Assembly (NCBI GenBank): GCA_026545225.1
Contig: CM048849.1
Coordinates: 31,196,336-31,260,335, forward strand
DNA from: Cornus controversa
Taxonomy: Eukaryota > Streptophyta > Magnoliopsida > Cornales > Cornaceae
Direction: 5' to 3'
Length of the DNA stretch: 64,000 bases
Shown here: piece by piece, positions 58,762 through 64,000 of the stretch
How positions within the stretch are numbered: the first letter of the stretch is position 1
Layout of the letters: each line of letters starts with the position of its first letter
Made by a program: the position numbers and the translations under genes
Notes under the pieces: model-generated
Database searches by the model: none
Seen by the model: only the letters and a program-made list of their open reading frames with translations
What the model was told of the DNA's origin: nothing

Positions 58762-60966
58762 CATAGCAGAAAATGCCCTCTCTACGGTAGCGATTGCAAC
58801 TGGTAAGATCAATGTTAATGTCACAAGCAAATAAACTAGGGAGTGCACCTTGTTTATTTCAGTTTCAACCATTTTCTTTGCAAGATCACCAATCCCTTTT
58901 AATCCTTCAAACTCACTACTAGAGCACACATCCACAATATAATTCTCAAGTTGATCACCAAGTTTCACAAGAGCTACTGGAGAAAATTCTTTTGGATAAA
59001 ATTGAGCAAGTCGGATTAGTTTTTGCTTCTCAAAAGTAGAAAATGAATTATCCGTAGACAAGCATGCCACACAAAGCAACAACTCAGTATTCGTTTTAGT
59101 AAAACGACTATTTAGCTCTTGAAGTTGAATATCTATGACGACATAAAATAACTCAATACGATAATGATGCAAGTTTGAATTTTCATGAGCTTTGCGTCGT
59201 GGTCTTCCTAGAGGTAGAAATGTATCATCCATATTAGGAACAAGAGTGTCATGCTTGACACAAAAAGAAGAAACTTCATAAAGTAAAGAATCTCATTCAT
59301 TATCCCTCATCATTTGCAATCGGTCCTTGCATATTTTGACTAAGGGCATTGCAATAACAATATCTTGATCTTTCCTTTGAAGCGCCTTTGACAACTCTTT
59401 TGTATTTCCTAGAAGAGCTCTCATCAAATGCAAACATAATATGAAATTAAAAGATTGTATGAACTCCAACAACAAATTTACTTCAATTTTCTGTTCAGAT
59501 GACCCAACCTTTGCAATTGTCTCAAGTACACCAACCATGGCTGGAAACATGGTAATAACACTAATCAAAGTTTCATAATGTGAACTCCAATGTGTATCAC
59601 TGGATCGCTTAAGAGAAGTGTTCTGATTTAGTCCTTGTTCACTTAAAAGCTCACCACTATTAAGTGCCTCGGTAACTGTGGAAGTTTGTTTCTCTCGAAG
59701 CAAATCACAACATTTGCATGAACCACCAACTACGTTCACAAGATTAGCGACAAAAGTGAAGAGAGAAACAATATCAACATTCTTCTTTGCCACTGCGACG
59801 AGAGCCAATTGAAGTTGATGGGCAAAACAATGAATGTAAAAAGCACATTCATTCTCCCTCAAGATAAGAGTTTTGAGACCATTGAATTGTCCTCGCATAT
59901 TACTAGCCCCATCATAACCTTGCTTGCGCAAGCTAGAAATGCTCAACCCATGTCTAGAAAATAAGTCATCAATTGCCGCCTTAAGTGAGATGGCAGTGGT
60001 ATCAGTAACATGCACAAAGCCGATAAAATGTTCAACTACTTGTCCATTCTTGTCCACGTAGCGTAACACACAAGCCATTTGTTCCTTTGTTGAAATGTCC
60101 CGAGACTCATCAATTAGAATAGAAAAAAAAGCATCGCCAATATCTTTGATGATAACATTGATAGTCTCCATTGCAAAGGCATTAACAATGTCCTTTTGAA
60201 TCTTAGGTGCCGTTAATTTGAGATTTTCCAGAGCATTCTTCAATGTAACTGCGTTAATACCCTTATTATGATCTGCAAGAAACTGCAATGTCTCAAGAAA
60301 ATTCCCTTGGTTGCTTGAATCCTCAGTTTCATCATCACCACAAATTGCAAACCCTTGTCGTAAAAGGTGTCGAATGCAATCAATTGATGCAGTCAATCGA
60401 GTTCGATATTCAATTCGCGCCTTGTGTGATTGGTTGGAGAAAATTATTTGAATATGTTACTTTTGTTTCTTTAAAGGTTGATACATACTCCAAGATTGGT
60501 TGTGGGAACTTCTTAGACCTCCAATATGTTTATCAAATCTTTCTTTCTTCTTCCAATCTGAAAATCTTTCACTCACAAAGGAATCACCACCCGATTGTTC
60601 TCCAATATTTGGTTTTAAGAGATAGAAACATAGACAATATGCCGCATCCTTAACTATGCTATATTCTAACCAAATATACTCATCAAACCATGCCGGGCAA
60701 AAACGTCGTGATGATTGCCCAAATTTCCTACAAGGAAACAAATGCTTTCAAGGTTGGTAAGCACCCCTTTGTAGATATTCTCTACGAATTTGATCTCGGA
60801 CATTAGGATTATAATCCAAAATCTGAGTCCGTAGTCTAGGATCTACAGGAAGATCCTTGAGGTTGATCTCTACATCACTTCGCTTTGATGAGTGATCATC
60901 TCTTCCTAAAGAGGGTGGTGACTCTATTTTTCTTTTGAAAAAATTCTCCAATACTGATTCAAACAT
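58754..60966 (-). pseudogene. hAT transposase of copy II (ZMYM1/TTF-type), interrupted
   Basis: One continuous frame from MFESVLENFFKRK (60966), interrupted by three in-frame stops (after GAYQP near 60748, after KKQK near 60457, and at 59293 where copy III has Trp in NEWDS). Order: basic N-terminus; TTF-type zinc-finger region RRFCPAWFDEYIWLEYS (about 60710); RNase-H-like core with the first Asp in FSILIDESRD (60109-60111) and the second in GYDGASNM (about 59913); DTHWSSHYETL (about 59590); the Glu in TVERAFS (about 58780); then loss of the last ~50 residues by the inversion. All three catalytic acidic residues are still visible. It would have cut and pasted elements of this family in the nucleus; now inactive. 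Confidence 0.9.
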
Positions 60967-61622
60967 ATAGTTTATATAATTAGCTAATCACATTTTAGGG
61001 AATGAAATATTGAATAACAACTTATATCTACCACTCAAGAAAAAAAAATTAAATTAACATATTCAATATTAGTGTTTTGTGCACCAGTGGATGTGATATT
61101 TTAGATAATATTTAGCATAATTGTGCACCTGTGCATTGTGTGTAAGGTAAAAACAATGTCAGCATGTGCATTGTGCATAAACAAAAACAATGTGTGTCTG
61201 TGCATTGTGCGTAAGGCAAAAAATAAAAAAAAAATGTAAATCGCATATTTAGAAATTGCTTCAATGTTATTAGAAAAAATTCAAAGAAATAAATCTAGAA
61301 GAATAAATAATAAATATGTTGAGTTAGTTTACCCTTAGTCATTTGATTTCTACCAAGAGATTTTTCAGCAACACTTCCAATTGATCTAAATCGCTATGAA
61401 TAACTAAAAATTGTAGTCTACAGACCTGTTATAAATGAAAGAATCAACAAATTGGTCAGAAACAACCTGATTTTTTTTTGTTTTGGTATTGTTTTGGTAC
61501 AGTTTACTTTTTTGCTAAGGATTTGTTTAATCTATTTGACGAGCTTTAAAAGATGACTCATCAGTACAATGGTACAGTTTGAGGGTGGGAATTGTGTAAA
61601 TCTTGTTTTATAATTATTTTCT

Positions 61623-61661
<39 letters not shown>

Positions 61662-61858
61662 CGAAAAGGAAAGCAATTGTATATATGAGGATAATATTAC
61701 TAAAACTTGTACACTAACATATCTGGTCTTTGGGATGCACATGTTACATGTGGTACACCTTTATGACCCTCTTATAGATCCATTGATTACCGGATGCTTT
61801 CATTGTTTTTCACTTTTATTTGACCTTAATTGAAGGCTGTCTACCTAGTTTAGTCCCT
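60967..61858 (-). other. 5' leader/upstream part of hAT II
   Basis: Non-coding. Contains degenerate repeats of GTGCATTGTGCRTAA (61120-61215) and a pure TA run (61625-61659). Together with 61859-62626 it forms the 1.66-kb 5' leader of the element. Copy I lacks the 60967-61858 part through its internal deletion. Confidence 0.6.
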
Positions 61859-62108
61859 ATGGTGATTTCAGATCTTTAACAATATTTTAGAAGACTGGCC
61901 AGCAGGTGGAATGATTTCAATTTAGTATAACCAGTGAGGATTTTGAATTGACTTTATGACATTAACAGAGTGGATTTATTTTTGGCATACATCTTTAAAT
62001 AATATTTTCTTGTATATTTAGGTTAGCTAATTAAGATTATTGTTTCCAAGATTTTGGGGGTCAAATGCACAATATTCAGTATTTATTCGAATATAGATTT
62101 TTCTTTCT

Positions 62109-62143
<35 letters not shown>

Positions 62144-62626
62144 GAAAATTAATTTAACTATAAGATGTGAGCAAAAGCAGATCTATGGTGTTTTCATCAA
62201 AATTCCTCACAAATAGATATACAAAATCAAATGATAGAAACCCTAAGTTAGATCTACAAAATCAAATGATACAAATTCTAGAGTCTAGAGACACACCTTG
62301 AAGAAAATTTTCAATTAGTGCTATTGCCTATTGGATCTAGCAATATTAGAAGATTTTATTGAAGCTGACTCATTGTTGTAGTCTGTAGATGTGGACCATG
62401 TGGTCCTGCCGACGACTGTGTGGCGATGCGAGAGAAAGTGGGAAAGAGAGAGTTTGTGCTGCGAGAGACAGAGTTTAGAAATTGAAGGGGCCATAGTGTT
62501 GTTTTAATTTTTTTTTAGGGGGGGCCATCTATGATTTTTTATTAAAATATACATACATACTAATAAAAAAAAAAAAAGTCAGTGGGGGCATCCGCCCCCA
62601 CTCGCCCCTACATAAGTCCGTGCCTG

Positions 62627-62968
62627 AATATTGTAAAGAATCGATTGTGCAACAAGATGGGAGATGAATGGATGAGTGATAGTTTGTTAGTATATATTGA
62701 AAAAGACATATCTAAGGGTATAGATAATGAAGCTATCATACAACGTTTCAAAATATGAAAAGTCGTCGAGGACAATTCTAAATGTACTCAAGAGAATTTT
62801 TGATTAGTACTGTTATTTTGTATATTACAGTGACATAAATGTACTCAATGAAATTATCAATGAAAGTTACTGTTTTTTTGTTTATTACGATGATTTGAAT
62901 TTTTTTTTTCTTATTTTTAAAGGCCGCTCCCTCTTACATAAATTTTTGGATCCGTCACTGACAATATT
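62627..62968 (+). other. inverted terminal segment of hAT III
   Basis: AATATTGT (62627-62634) next to the end of copy II, C-terminal exon on the plus strand, 3' terminal repeat ending GATCCGTCACTG at 62960, then ACAATATT (62961-62968). Same breakpoints as in copy II, so the rearrangement predates the duplication or was carried by it. Confidence 0.88.
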
Positions 62969-64000
62969 CATAGCAGAAATTTCCCTCTCTACGGTAGCGG
63001 TTGTAACTGGTAAGATCAATGCTAATGTTACAAGCAAATAGACTAGGGAGTGCACTTTGTTTATTTTAGTTTCAACCATTTTCTTTGCAAGATCACCAAT
63101 CCCTTTTAATCCTTCAAACTCGCTACTAGAGCACACATCCACAATATAATTCTCAAGTTGATCACCAAGTTTCACAAGAGCTACTGGAAAAAATTCTTTT
63201 GGATAAAATTGAGCAAGTCGGATTAGTTTTTGCTTCTCAAAAGCAGAAAATGAATTATCTGGAGACAAGTATGCCACACAAAGCAACAACTCAGTATTCG
63301 CTTTAGTAAAACGACTATTTAGCTCTTGAAGTTGAATATCTATGATGGCATAAAACAACTCAATACGATAATGATGCAAGTTTGAATTTTCATGAGCTTT
63401 GCGTCGTGGTCTTCCTAGAGGTAGAAATGTATCATCCATTTTAGGAACAAGAATGTCATGCTTGACACAAAAAGAAGAAACTTCATAAAGTAAAGAATCC
63501 CATTCATTATCCCTCATCATTTGCAATCGGTCCTTGCATATTTTGACTAAGGACATTGCAATCACAATATCTTGATCTTTCCTTTGAAGCGCCTTTGACA
63601 ACTCATTTGTAATTCCTAGAAGAGCTCTCATCAAATGCAAACAGAATATGAAATTAAAAGACTGTATGAACTCCAACAGCAGATTTACTTCAAATTTCTG
63701 TTCAGATGACCCATCCTTTGCAATTGTCTCAAGTACACCAACCATGGTTGGAAACATGGTAATCACACTAATCAAAGTTTCATAATGTGAACTCTAACGT
63801 GTATCACTGGATCGCTTAAGAGAAGTGTTCTGATTTAGTCATTGTCTACTTGAAAGCTCACTACTATTAAGTGCCTCAGTAACTGTGGAAGTTTGTTTCT
63901 CTCGAAGCAAATCACAACCTTTGCATGAACCACCAACTACGTTCACAAGATTAGCGACAAAAGTGAAGAGAGAAACAAGATCAACAATCTTCTTTGCCAC
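62961..64000 (-). pseudogene. hAT transposase of copy III, partial
   Basis: C-terminal half. It keeps NEWDSLLYEVSSF (open where copy II has a stop) and LVYLLVTLALILPVTTATVE, but has changed AFSAMN to EISAMN and carries a stop in place of Trp in DTHWSSHYE (about 63795). Upstream it remains alignable with copy II to the window edge. Confidence 0.88.

Larger units (their letters stand above)
58419..62626 (-). mobile_element. hAT transposon II, 4.2 kb, with inverted 3' terminus
   Basis: 5' end at 62626 (inverse of CCGTGCCTG), leader 62626-60967, transposase 60966-58762, then the terminal ~335 bp inverted in place (58419-58753). The 3' terminal repeat (...GGGTCCGTCATTG, inverse CAATGACGGACCC) therefore lies internally at about 58715-58753 and points at the transposase. 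It directly abuts copy I on the left and copy III on the right with no spacer. Otherwise a full-length element of the ZMYM1/TTF-zinc-finger hAT group. Confidence 0.9.
62627..64000 (-). mobile_element. hAT transposon III, left part, runs off the window
   Basis: Abuts the 5' end of copy II at 62626. It shows the same inverted terminal segment as copy II and continues with the transposase up to the window edge. Offsets to copy II are constant at about 4.2 kb, so II and III are tandem duplicates. Confidence 0.9.

Noticed and set aside
60288-60653. 121-aa plus-strand frame
   Set aside because: Antisense shadow of the hAT transposase.

Overview
The window looks like nuclear DNA of a flowering plant, probably a eudicot. 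It is AT-rich, packed with plant-type Ty3/gypsy (Tekay-like chromovirus), TRIM, hAT, CACTA, Mutator-like and L1 elements, and carries two intron-less plant genes. Nothing in it is bacterial, viral or organellar. Only about 1.7 kb is convincing host coding sequence: a plant-specific protein of unknown function (24527-25234, +) and a GID1-type carboxylesterase (35865-36851, +).

Layout. 1-10765: end of a broken Tekay-type Ty3/gypsy element whose long right LTR is split by a second, younger Ty3/gypsy element (5136-9799). 10.8-15 kb: MITEs, minisatellites and a 0.9-kb giant palindrome. 15.6-17.1 kb: decayed L1 LINE on the minus strand. 17.3-19.3 kb: an old local duplication, one copy split by a small CACTA element full of CCGGCGG/CCGCCGG motifs. 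21.1-21.9 kb: a probable solo LTR. 24.4-33.5 kb: the unknown-function gene, then a 3.2-kb tandem duplication that starts inside its last codons and carries a small LTR element (TRIM-like) with an hAT transposon nested in it. 35.5-37.2 kb: the carboxylesterase, with a MITE on each side. 38.1-43 kb: a third broken Ty3/gypsy element. 44.9-47.3 kb: a Tekay-type LTR. 48.3-53.9 kb: a further copy of the 25-33.5 kb gene-end segment, without the TRIM/hAT insertion but with its own Mutator-like MITEs. 53.9-57 kb: a minus-strand Tekay-type LTR containing a complete 569-bp TRIM. 57-64 kb: three head-to-tail hAT transposons that touch end to end.

The most notable signal is in the last block. In two of the three hAT copies the last ~335 bp of the element is inverted. 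The inverted piece is bounded on one side by the outer end of the neighbouring element and on the other by its own 3' terminal repeat. The 8-bp target AATATTGT / ACAATATT stands at both breakpoints in opposite orientation. That is the signature expected of reversed-ends (alternative) transposition, known from maize Ac/Ds, here apparently followed by tandem duplication of the product. The first array member keeps the uninverted arrangement and acts as an internal control.

The two host genes are unrelated. The remaining sequence is best read as a stratigraphy of insertions, for which the 24-33 kb and 48-54 kb copies give before-and-after views of several events. Differences and identities quoted here were counted by eye.
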